Source of the DNA: a bacterium
Lineage (GTDB): Bacteria; Patescibacteriota; CPR2; UBA1875; JAJYID01
DNA: 19,472 bases
Assembly: GCA_021823605.1 (NCBI GenBank)
Contig: JAKANV010000005.1
Coordinates: 1 to 19,472, forward strand
Direction: 5' to 3'
Shown in pieces: positions 13,739 through 19,472 of the stretch. How positions within the stretch are numbered: the first letter of the stretch is position 1; each line of letters opens with the position of its first letter. The notes under the pieces are model-generated. The model was not told the DNA's origin. It did no database searches and worked only from the letters and a program-made list of their open reading frames with translations. The translations under genes and the position numbers were made by a program.

Positions 13739-14824
13739 TTGGCTGGTAATGTATCTTCCATAAAGTTCGCACCGATACCTGGTGTCGACATGTCTCCAGA
13801 GGAGCTGGAGCCAAAAAGAAGGAGCGATGATGCCGTCGGATACGACCTGATGGCAGTGCGGTTGCTCAAGAAAGGGACGAGGGAGCCGATTCCGAATGCC
13901 TTTCCAGTAACCATCGGCCCAGGAGAACAAGCACTTTTCGGTCCTGGCATCGCGATGGCAATACCGAAAGGTATCATGGGTGAGATTCGCCCCAGAAGCG
14001 GCCTTTCCATGAAGGGTATCACGATGGCTAACGCGCCCGGTACCATCGACCCTGACTATCGCGGAGAAGTCGGCATCCTTGTCTTGAATAAAAGCAAGGA
14101 ACCCTTCGTGGTTAACGAAAGAGACTGCATTGCGCAGCTTGTCTTCGCTCCCGTAGAACTGCCCAAGCTGCAATATGTGTCCTCAGTCGAAGAACTGCCG
14201 GAAACTACAAGGGGTACGGGCGGCTTCGGCTCAACAGGTATGTCGGGAGAGGGCTACGGAACAGCACGCTCAGAAGCAGAGATTCGTAGAGTAGACTGCT
14301 ATCTGATGAGCGTCGCTATCCAGACAGCGGCCATGTCAAACTGCGTTCGGGGCTGTGAGCTTAATCCTGATGGGACAGCCAAGGTGGATAATTTCGGCAA
14401 CCTTGTTGGCCAGCAACGACGTTTCGGCGCTGTTTTTGCCAGAGGTACGCGGATCCTGTCCTCCGGCTACAACCATCAGGTGAAGGGGCAGAGCCTCTGC
14501 AGCGACGCAGGATGCCTGCGTGACGCAGAAGGCATCCCCTCGGGTCACAGACTCGAGAGATGCCGTGCAATCCACGCCGAGGAAGACGCTATCATGACCG
14601 CGTCAGAAAACGGCATCTCCCTCAGTCGAAGTGTCCTGTACGTTAACGCTCAACCGTGCCAGATGTGTGCCAAGAGCTTAGCTACCTTGCGGCTGAAAGC
14701 AGTGGTCATCTTAGCAAACACCTACCCCGAGTCGGGAGTAGACATCATCGAGAACGCCGACATACAAGTCAGGACAATCTCAATGGATGATGTGAAGCGC
14801 TTTCAGGGCATAGCTGTGGGCTAA
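13739..14824 (+). CDS. Fusion protein: dUTPase plus dCMP deaminase
   Basis: The 361-residue protein joins two dUMP-forming enzymes. Residues 1 to about 167 carry all five motifs of trimeric dUTPase: I DAVGYDLMA (31-39), II RPRSGLS (84-90), III GTIDPDYRGE (101-110, likely catalytic Asp104), IV around IAQLVF (131-136), V RGTGGFGSTG (158-167). After a Gly/Ser-rich linker, residues about 185-350 form a dCMP deaminase with H279-A-E281 and P306-C307-x-x-C310, plus GCLRD and CRAIHAE blocks like those of the stand-alone deaminase at 527. The start is TTG 13739, set by AGGAGGG 5 nt upstream; no better start lies nearby. G+C is visibly higher than in prfA. It has its own promoter and terminator. Both activities are predicted from motifs, not shown. 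Confidence 0.9.
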   Translation: MAGNVSSIKFAPIPGVDMSPEELEPKRRSDDAVGYDLMAVRLLKKGTREPIPNAFPVTIGPGEQALFGPGIAMAIPKGIMGEIRPRSGLSMKGITMANAPGTIDPDYRGEVGILVLNKSKEPFVVNERDCIAQLVFAPVELPKLQYVSSVEELPETTRGTGGFGSTGMSGEGYGTARSEAEIRRVDCYLMSVAIQTAAMSNCVRGCELNPDGTAKVDNFGNLVGQQRRFGAVFARGTRILSSGYNHQVKGQSLCSDAGCLRDAEGIPSGHRLERCRAIHAEEDAIMTASENGISLSRSVLYVNAQPCQMCAKSLATLRLKAVVILANTYPESGVDIIENADIQVRTISMDDVKRFQGIAVG

Positions 14825-14852
14825 GCCGCCCCAAATACTTGCACCTTCAAAA

Positions 14853-14892
14853 AACCGGTGTCAGCTCATGACACCGGTTCTTTGTTTTCTTA
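14853..14892 (+). terminator. Intrinsic terminator of the fusion gene
   Basis: The perfect 11-bp stem AACCGGTGTCA / TGACACCGGTT (14853-14863 with 14869-14879) has the loop GCTCA, followed by CTTTGTTTTCTT. It lies 29 nt past the stop. Confidence 0.9.
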
Positions 14893-14907
14893 AATCAGCT
14901 CAATTTT

Positions 14908-14942
14908 TAATAAAAGAAAAGGGCGCCACGGGGGCGCCCTTT
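14908..14942 (-). terminator. Intrinsic terminator for the minus-strand genes
   Basis: On the minus strand the 10-bp stem AAAGGGCGCC / GGCGCCCTTT (14942-14933 with 14927-14918) has a 5-nt loop and is followed by TTTTCTTTTATT. It ends the transcript that includes the 48-residue gene at 15022. Upstream of it, 14959-14995 forms a further imperfect hairpin (CGTGTTT / AAACACG outside, CGGG / CCCG inside). Confidence 0.85.
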
Positions 14943-15021
14943 GCGGGTACTAAATACACGTGTTTCGGGCTCAATTACCCGACTCCCAAAACACGAACTA
15001 CGCTTTTGCCAAACAAACCTC

Positions 15022-15168
15022 CTAGGTAAATAGCTCTTGAACAGAGCGGTTGTTTAGTAGATAGCGGAAGAAGTTGATAAGCCTCTCATCAGCTTCTTTC
15101 TGCTCTGGTGATTTGTCTACGTAGAGGGACATCAGGGGGTCGATGGTTTTTTGATCTGACTTTTCCAT
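15022..15168 (-). CDS. Small hypothetical protein, 48 residues
   Basis: ATG at 15168 encodes MEKSDQKTIDPLMSLYVDKS and continues to NNRSVQELFT before TAG. GGGGAG stands about 5 nt upstream of the ATG. An in-frame ATG at 15195, with AGGA upstream, would add nine residues (MQQTRRGEN); the nearer site is preferred because its ribosome binding site is stronger. The product is soluble, acidic and helical, with a likely amphipathic helix over about 20-46. I recognise no family. Codon structure, ribosome binding site, upstream promoter and downstream terminator together support a real gene despite its size. Confidence 0.55.
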   Translation of the reverse strand: MEKSDQKTIDPLMSLYVDKSPEQKEADERLINFFRYLLNNRSVQELFT

Positions 15169-15217
15169 ATTCTCCCCTCTCCTCGTTTGCTGCATTCGTT
15201 CCTAGTACTTTCCTTGC

Positions 15218-15241
15218 CTACCCTTCTTCGTCTATCCTCAT
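15218..15241 (-). CDS. Possible 7-codon leader ORF
   Basis: On the minus strand AGGGAGG is followed, about 8 nt later, by ATG and MRIDEEG, then TAG. It lies between the promoter at 15284-15312 and the 48-residue gene. It could be a translated upstream ORF or chance. Confidence 0.3.
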   Translation of the reverse strand: MRIDEEG

Positions 15242-15283
15242 ATACCTACCTCCCTTGTTGCGGTTAAGCATGAAACTACCCTG

Positions 15284-15312
15284 ATTAAATACCCATTACA
15301 CAGCTAATGCAA
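15284..15312 (-). promoter_or_regulatory. Sigma-70-like promoter of the 15022 gene
   Basis: On the minus strand TTGCAT (15307-15312) and TTTAAT (15284-15289) are 17 nt apart. It directly follows the TGA stop of the 187-residue gene. The predicted start near 15277 leaves a leader of about 110 nt, long for so small a gene. Confidence 0.55.
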
Positions 15313-15319
15313 TAGCTAA

Positions 15320-15883
15320 TCAGTTCAGGTTGTTGCCGAGATATTCAGCTGCGGGCATTTTATCCTTTCCGATTAATCCATAATGGAGTGCCATTTCGCT
15401 GAATGGCTGCTGTATGAACTCTTCCCCCTTTTCTGAGATTTTGGTTATAAGCGAGTTTACTATCGGCGCCAGAACCAACATACTCAGCTCCATAACCCGG
15501 TATCCCGCATATAAACGATAGAGTTCTTTGGTAATACCCCCAGAATCTCTTGCGTTTAATATTGGGTCCTTCAACGTAGTCTTGCATTCCATACACGCCA
15601 GTTCCTCGAAACCCTCACGCATTTCTTCAAAACCGCTAATGTCAACATTTGAGGCCAATATTATAAGGCCATCAAAATTAACGGTTAGCTCATCTTGATA
15701 GAAAAGTTCAAGGAAATCTGAGAAACTTGCAGAACCGCTTTCCTCACCTTTCATTGAAACGTACGACAGGAGTTCCTCCCTCAGCGCCCTCCCATCACCA
15801 TTACTGTAGAAGTTTTCTACAAGTATTGGTATAACCGTTTCCTTCAAAATATCAGAAAGCTTAACCCTACCGGACTTGAACAT
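15320..15883 (-). CDS. Hypothetical protein, 187 residues
   Basis: ATG at 15883 is preceded by AAAGGAGAG at 6-7 nt. The protein is soluble and mostly helical, with one Cys-Met-Glu-Cys pair (97-100) that might bind metal or form a disulfide. A moderately hydrophobic helix (about 131-147, MELSMLVLAPIVNSLI) is too weak to call a membrane segment with confidence. It ends GNNLN before TGA. I recognise no family. It has its own extended -10 promoter and lies between the ABC transporter operon and the 48-residue gene, all on the minus strand. Confidence 0.65.
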   Translation of the reverse strand: MFKSGRVKLSDILKETVIPILVENFYSNGDGRALREELLSYVSMKGEESGSASFSDFLELFYQDELTVNFDGLIILASNVDISGFEEMREGFEELACMECKTTLKDPILNARDSGGITKELYRLYAGYRVMELSMLVLAPIVNSLITKISEKGEEFIQQPFSEMALHYGLIGKDKMPAAEYLGNNLN

Positions 15884-15929
15884 GGAGAACTCTCCTTTGT
15901 TGCATTGTTACTTTAGTGCACTTTTATTC

Positions 15930-15967
15930 TTTTCGAAAAATGAACAAGCCGGAGAACAAACCCTCCG
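15930..15967 (-). terminator. Possible terminator or attenuator upstream of the 15320 gene
   Basis: On the minus strand CGGAG (15967-15963) pairs with CTCCG (15954-15950) around an 8-nt loop, followed by GCTTGTTCATTTTT. The stem is short. It could end the ABC transporter operon, whose last stop is at 16022, or act in the leader of the 187-residue gene, because the promoter at 15978 lies upstream of it. Confidence 0.4.
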
Positions 15968-15977
15968 ACTCAAAGTC

Positions 15978-15986
15978 AGTATACCA
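15978..15986 (-). promoter_or_regulatory. Extended -10 promoter of the 15320 gene
   Basis: On the minus strand TGGTATACT matches the extended -10 pattern TGnTATAAT with one mismatch (-10 at 15978-15983). The -35 region is poor, as is allowed for extended -10 promoters. The predicted start near 15970 leaves a leader of about 87 nt. Confidence 0.45.
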
Positions 15987-16021
15987 TAAATGAAATGGTT
16001 CGAGAAGGATTTGCGCTTATT

Positions 16022-17137
16022 TTATTCCCACCTAAAGAATCTGATGGCTAGTATAAAAGTAATAACCATCCAAACCAAAAGACCAAGAATGTCGTTTCTT
16101 ATAGCAAGCATGCTGCTTCCGTCTATGATTACGCCCCGAAGCGCATCGGCGAGATATGTCAGTGGCAAATAATGAGTAATCGTTTGCAACCAGTTAGGGA
16201 GTCCATCGCGTGGGAAAAATACACCTGAAAGAAACATCATTGGCATCATCACAATATTTGCAAGCGCCATCACAGTATTTTGCGAGTTTCCGATTCCCGA
16301 CACAGTGAAACCAAAACAAAGGAAAACCACTCCACCCATCAAACCAAGCAGAAGTATAAGTGGTATAGATCCGGCTATATGAATTCCGAAGAAAAGGACA
16401 CCAACTGTCAAAATGGTAGTTGTCTGCATGATAGATATGATTAGACGCGTCGCAACCTGACTAAAAAGTATAATTCTAGGCTTTACAGGTGTAGCGAGAA
16501 GACGTCTGAGTATCCCCCGCTCACGCCAGTTTACAAACACACTGGCCACACCAATAACACTCATCTGCATTATGCCAAGCGCCACAATGCCCGGTATCAG
16601 AAAGTCAACATAAGTCAGGTTTTTTGACGATATAGCTTCTTGCTTCAGAACGAAAATGTCCGGCGTCTGAGTGACGGCATGAGTATATCTATCGAGAACT
16701 TGGTTTACTATAGTTGTTCCAATAGAAGCAGTTGAGTTCTGCTTGTTATTATTATAGAGAAGCTGTATCTCCTGAGGAGCTACTTTTTGGCCCATTTTTA
16801 GCTGTGCAATGTTCTTGCCAAAATCTTTCGGTAATATTAGGACCACATCACGATTTCCTTTTTCCAGCTCACCCTTCTCAATGCTCAGATTATTTTCGGT
16901 AATTTCAAGATTAGAAACTTTCTTCAACCCCTCAACAACGGGTGCGGTTGCCTGGCTTTTGGCTTCATCGACTATACCCATCTTTACTTTACTAGCAGCA
17001 CCAAAGTTCATAACTCCAAATATGCTCATAATGACAAGTGGCAGGAATAAAGAGAAAAATATCGCCGTTTTATCACGGAAAAACATCTTTATCGAATAAA
17101 GGACTATAGTTTTTATAGCTGAAAGCGATTTATTCAT
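16022..17137 (-). CDS. ABC-2 type transporter permease
   Basis: The 371-residue integral membrane protein has one N-terminal helix (about 24-44), a long extracytoplasmic domain (about 45-180) and five further helices (about 180-202, 224-250, 258-282, 287-306 and 349-368). RERGILRRLLATPV (205-218) is the cytoplasmic coupling segment typical of ABC-2 exporters, and LPLTYLADALRGVI (324-337) is the conserved segment before the last helix. With the ATPase encoded 1 nt upstream it should form a homodimeric exporter; lipid, peptide or drug are all possible substrates. ATG at 17137 uses an AGGGAG Shine-Dalgarno sequence inside the last codons of the ATPase gene. Confidence 0.93.
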   Translation of the reverse strand: MNKSLSAIKTIVLYSIKMFFRDKTAIFFSLFLPLVIMSIFGVMNFGAASKVKMGIVDEAKSQATAPVVEGLKKVSNLEITENNLSIEKGELEKGNRDVVLILPKDFGKNIAQLKMGQKVAPQEIQLLYNNNKQNSTASIGTTIVNQVLDRYTHAVTQTPDIFVLKQEAISSKNLTYVDFLIPGIVALGIMQMSVIGVASVFVNWRERGILRRLLATPVKPRIILFSQVATRLIISIMQTTTILTVGVLFFGIHIAGSIPLILLLGLMGGVVFLCFGFTVSGIGNSQNTVMALANIVMMPMMFLSGVFFPRDGLPNWLQTITHYLPLTYLADALRGVIIDGSSMLAIRNDILGLLVWMVITFILAIRFFRWE

Positions 17138-17138
17138 A

Positions 17139-17909
17139 TTATGACTCCCTCAAAAGTTTGCCTGTCAGATCCAGAAATACATCTTCAAGATTTGCAGCTT
17201 TTTCGACCTTCTTTTTCTTAAATCCTTTTTTAATCAACCTATCTACCAAGTTGTCAGGCGTATCAAGTTTTATTATCTTTCCCGCATCCATGATAGCAAC
17301 TCGATCACATAAAATTTCCGCTTCATCCATATAATGTGTGGTTATAACCACGGTTTTCCCATTATCTCTAATCTGCTGGATTAGACCCCAAAGATGATGT
17401 CTCGCCTGCGGATCGAGACCGGTAGTTGGCTCATCTAGGAAAAGTACTTTCGGCTCGTTTACCAACGCTGAAGCAATAGAAAACCTTTGTTTCTGACCGC
17501 CGGAAAGTGTCTTCACTTGCGACTTAGCTTTATCTTCCAGCTCGACTTCTTTTAATATTTCCATCGGGTTGACTTTTCTTTGATATAAGCTGCCAAAGAA
17601 CTCAAGCAGTTCCGTCAGCTTTAGGTAATCAAAGAATGCCGATGACTGGAGCTGTACACCAATAACACTTTTTACCTTGTTCGGGTCATTGTTTACATTA
17701 AATTCATCTATATGCACCTCACCCGAGTCGATAGGCCGAAGACCTTCTATCATTTCGAGAGTTGTCGTTTTGCCTGCGCCATTTGGACCGAGAATACCAA
17801 ATATCTCACCCCTTTTAACTTCAAAAGAAATACCGTCAACGGCCTTAAACCCGTTGTACTTTTTTACCAAATCTTTAACTTCTATAATGTTTTCTGAACT
17901 TTTTGCCAC
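17139..17909 (-). CDS. ABC transporter ATP-binding protein
   Basis: The 256-residue ATPase powers the permease encoded next to it. Walker A is GPNGAGKT (41-48), the Q-loop glutamine is near 86-88 (VQLQ), the signature is LSGGQ (135-139), Walker B is VLFLDE (155-160), the D-loop follows at GLD, and the switch histidine is H192 (TTH). Residues after about 215 form a short C-terminal region with a KKGFKKKK cluster and a LEDVFLDLTG motif, typical of ABC-2 exporter ATPases of the CcmA/DrrA type. It starts immediately next to the stop of the AbrB-like gene, so the three genes form one transcript. Confidence 0.96.
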   Translation of the reverse strand: MAKSSENIIEVKDLVKKYNGFKAVDGISFEVKRGEIFGILGPNGAGKTTTLEMIEGLRPIDSGEVHIDEFNVNNDPNKVKSVIGVQLQSSAFFDYLKLTELLEFFGSLYQRKVNPMEILKEVELEDKAKSQVKTLSGGQKQRFSIASALVNEPKVLFLDEPTTGLDPQARHHLWGLIQQIRDNGKTVVITTHYMDEAEILCDRVAIMDAGKIIKLDTPDNLVDRLIKKGFKKKKVEKAANLEDVFLDLTGKLLRES

Positions 17910-18137
17910 TTACTTTTCTTCCAAAATTTTCTTTATTTCTGTTTGTCTTTTCTCAAGCTCCTCTGAAAATTGTTTAAAGCTGGAAAGCTTAGTCAGGAAA
18001 ATACCTTTGTCATGAACACCGAAAACCAGCATCTTCTCACCCTTTTCCAGGTTTAATGCCTCCCTCGCCTCTACCGGCACCACAACCTGTCCGCGCTCTC
18101 CCATCGTCGTCGAACCATAAAACTTTTTCTTCATCAT
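17910..18137 (-). CDS. AbrB/SpoVT-type transcriptional regulator
   Basis: The 75-residue protein begins MMKKKFYGSTTMGERGQVVV. Residues about 7-50 form the swapped-hairpin DNA-binding fold of the SpoVT/AbrB family (GERGQVVVPVEAREALNLEK at 13-32, then GEKMLVFGVHDKGIFL). A charged helix (about 52-75) follows. Members bind DNA as dimers or tetramers; some are antitoxins, others repress nearby genes. No toxin gene is adjacent. It is the first gene of the operon with the ABC transporter, and a palindrome overlapping its promoter suggests autoregulation. The start could be either of two consecutive ATG codons; the ribosome binding site is weak (AGG about 10 nt upstream). Confidence 0.88.
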   Translation of the reverse strand: MMKKKFYGSTTMGERGQVVVPVEAREALNLEKGEKMLVFGVHDKGIFLTKLSSFKQFSEELEKRQTEIKKILEEK

Positions 18138-18145
18138 AATACTTG

Positions 18146-18176
18146 CCTATCTTACTAATATGAAAAGTATGATAGG
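18146..18176. promoter_or_regulatory. Candidate operator palindrome before the abrB-like gene
   Basis: CCTATCTTAC (18146-18155) and GTATGATAGG (18167-18176) are inverted copies differing at one position, separated by 11 nt, so the half-site centres are about two helical turns apart. The palindrome covers the -10 box and predicted start site, a position suited to repression. That the AbrB-like protein binds it is inferred. Confidence 0.6.
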
Positions 18177-18194
18177 AGTGAGGAGCAATGTCAA
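18166..18194 (-). promoter_or_regulatory. Sigma-70-like promoter of the abrB-ABC operon
   Basis: On the minus strand a perfect TTGACA (18189-18194) and CATACT (18166-18171) are 17 nt apart. The -35 box overlaps the stop codon of the broken hydrolase gene. The predicted start near 18159 leaves a leader of about 22 nt. Confidence 0.75.
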
Positions 18195-18790
18195 GAATAA
18201 AAATTACTAGTTATGAGTTCTCTAACTGCTTCCTGATAGTTTTCTTGAGAAATATCGTGTTTCGCGCCCTTTATTTCAATCAGTTTACATCCGTTAATTT
18301 TCTTTTTAGCATCATTTATTCTTCTTTCCAGAGCTGGCCCCTCATTTGTCCCGTATAAAATATAAGTTTTTGATTTAATCTTGATGGCCAACTTGTCAAA
18401 ATCATAATTTTCGTAATCTTTCATTCTTCTGTCGCCAATATACTTTTTGATATTTTTTTCACCAATACTCTTACGCGTAAAGGCTAGGTCGCCTGCAAAA
18501 TAAGGAGACAAGGAACATAGTATTAAATCTTGAGGTTTATATTTTGCTGAAGAAATAAAAGCAATCATTGCACCGAGAGAAAAGCCGAAAAAAATGTTTT
18601 CTTCTGTTTTATTTTTATTGTAATAATCATCAAACTGATTCAGATAATCCGTTAAAGTTTTATATTTCCACTCGATTGGAACAATAAGTGGCTTAATCCC
18701 CTCCTTTTTTACATATGAAGCAATTTTTTGATAAGCAGGATCTTCTGCTTACTCTCCCAACCCAGGGATAATAAAAGCGGTTTTTGCCAA
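18191..18790 (-). pseudogene. Alpha/beta hydrolase gene interrupted by an early TAA
   Basis: One continuous frame of 200 codons runs from a TTG at 18790 (GAGG about 6 nt upstream, 1 nt after the neighbour's stop) to TGA at 18191, broken only by TAA at 18749-18751 (codon 14). The start reads LAKTAFIIPGLGE, stop, AEDPAYQKIASYVKKEG. IIPGLGE is the typical first strand and oxyanion loop of the fold. The nucleophile elbow GFSLG places Ser71, and the late histidine is in GAKHDIS (His178). After the stop the frame keeps hydrolase-like sequence throughout. A truncated product from an internal ATG at 18568 would lack the nucleophile serine. It is probably a recent nonsense mutation, a strain variant or a sequencing error. 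Confidence 0.75.
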
Positions 18791-18791
18791 T

Positions 18792-19472
18792 CTAAACCTC
18801 TATCTCCATTAAATCTTCACCCATGACAACTTCACCATCATATTCCTCTTTCACTTCTGCCACCAAATCTTTGTCATAGTTCCTTGGAAGTAAATGGCTT
18901 AAAATTACTTTTTTAACGTTGGCGTTTTGCGAAATTTCTCCGATTTCAATTGTATTCAAGTGAGGACCAGGATCTGCGCCTTTTGATATTGAACAGTCAG
19001 CTATAAAGATATCTGCCTCTTTAATAGCGTTCTCTATGCCATTGCATTTTATGCTATCACCAGAGAAAACAATGACCTTGCCATCAATTTCAAACCTAAA
19101 TGCTACAGAATCTCCATTCATGTGTTCCACCTTAAATGATTCTACCGAAAAACAATCTAGTTCTTCTTTGCCTTTCAGCTCTTTTATCATCATATTCGGC
19201 ATACTATCAACGACCTCTAACTGATGGATTTTAGCGATATCCCTAATAAACTTTTCCATACCCTTAGGACCATAAACAATCAGTGGGCTCATTTCTTTTT
19301 TATAAAATTTCGAGAGGAGAAACCTTCTTACAAGCATTGAGTAGAGTTCTACTGTATGATCCGGATGGAAATGGGTAATGAAGATATAATCAAGATCATC
19401 AATTTCAACACCCAAATCTATCAGACGCAACTGAACACCGCATCCTGTATCTATTAGAATTTTTATATCCCC
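18792..19472 (-). CDS. Metallo-beta-lactamase-fold hydrolase, 5' end outside the window
   Basis: The frame is open to the window edge (beginning GDIKILIDTGCGVQ), so the N-terminus is missing; the visible part is 226 residues. The zinc motif is THFHPDHT (HxHxDH). A further metal-ligand pattern follows: VEHMNGDSVAFRFEI, FSGDS and LSHLLPRN, as in RNase Z-like members of the superfamily. IDTG is the usual strand before the metal site. Substrate cannot be told: tRNA 3' processing (RNase Z), arylsulfatase-like or other phosphodiesterase activity are all possible, although the closing HLLPRN is less typical of true RNase Z. A TTG at 19430 should not be taken as the start. The broken hydrolase gene begins 1 nt after its TAG. 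Confidence 0.88.
   Translation of the reverse strand, partial: GDIKILIDTGCGVQLRLIDLGVEIDDLDYIFITHFHPDHTVELYSMLVRRFLLSKFYKKEMSPLIVYGPKGMEKFIRDIAKIHQLEVVDSMPNMMIKELKGKEELDCFSVESFKVEHMNGDSVAFRFEIDGKVIVFSGDSIKCNGIENAIKEADIFIADCSISKGADPGPHLNTIEIGEISQNANVKKVILSHLLPRNYDKDLVAEVKEEYDGEVVMGEDLMEIEV

Noticed and set aside
10545..14213. Shared 13-mer GAAACTACAAGGG in two accessory genes (10545-10557 and 14201-14213), both encoding ETTR
   Set aside because: In the fusion protein this is the normal segment before dUTPase motif V; a single short match without flanking similarity is best taken as chance.
17910..18137. AbrB-like gene as antitoxin of a toxin-antitoxin pair
   Set aside because: No small toxin-like gene is adjacent; the next genes in the operon are a clear ABC ATPase and permease.
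19428..19430. TTG at 19430 as the start of the metallo-beta-lactamase-fold gene
   Set aside because: The frame continues to the window edge and includes the IDTG strand expected before the metal site, so the true start is outside.

Overview
The window looks like a genome fragment of a small-genome bacterium, most likely from the Candidate Phyla Radiation (Patescibacteria, perhaps a Parcubacteria-type lineage). The evidence is an archaeal/eukaryal-type prolyl-tRNA synthetase, a shortened ribosome/membrane gene cluster without its usual lipid and isoprenoid genes, long charged tails on ribosomal proteins S2 and L31, and many unrecognised small proteins. The lineage is inferred from gene content and was not tested phylogenetically. 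TGA ends several genes (mreD and the genes at 11075, 15320 and 18191) and none of the core genes contains an in-frame TGA, so the standard bacterial code applies.

Layout. (1) 1-520: the 3' end of an unrecognised, GC-rich plus-strand gene and its terminator. (2) 527-10065: one long minus-strand operon, read right to left: rpsB, tsf, frr, rseP, proS, mreB, mreC, mreD, mrdA and a dCMP deaminase gene. A strong sigma-70-like promoter lies at 10037-10065 and a structured leader precedes rpsB. Gaps are 38 nt or less, so ribosome synthesis, membrane proteolysis, tRNA charging and the rod-shape elongation machinery appear to be co-transcribed. (3) 10088-10812: a divergent promoter drives a GC-rich accessory cassette of two small unknown genes; the first has an in-frame TGA near its start. 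(4) 10814-11914: three small minus-strand membrane-protein genes. (5) 12045-13639: rpmE and prfA, a translation pair. (6) 13648-14890: a self-contained cassette encoding a dUTPase fused to a dCMP deaminase, the most notable protein here. (7) 14908-15980: small unknown minus-strand genes with leaders and terminators. (8) 16022-18194: an autoregulated-looking abrB-like gene, ABC-ATPase and ABC-2 permease operon. (9) 18191-19472: an alpha/beta-hydrolase gene broken by a nonsense codon, behind a metallo-beta-lactamase-fold gene that runs off the window.

How it fits together. The core operons supply translation (S2, EF-Ts, ribosome recycling factor, ProRS, L31, RF1) and cell-wall elongation (MreBCD, PBP2). 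Inserted between them are single-gene or two-gene accessory units, often visibly richer in G+C, most with their own promoter, strong Shine-Dalgarno sequence and hairpin-T-tract terminator. Both deaminase proteins and the dUTPase domain converge on dUMP, the precursor of dTMP. No tRNA, rRNA, CRISPR array or transposase was seen.
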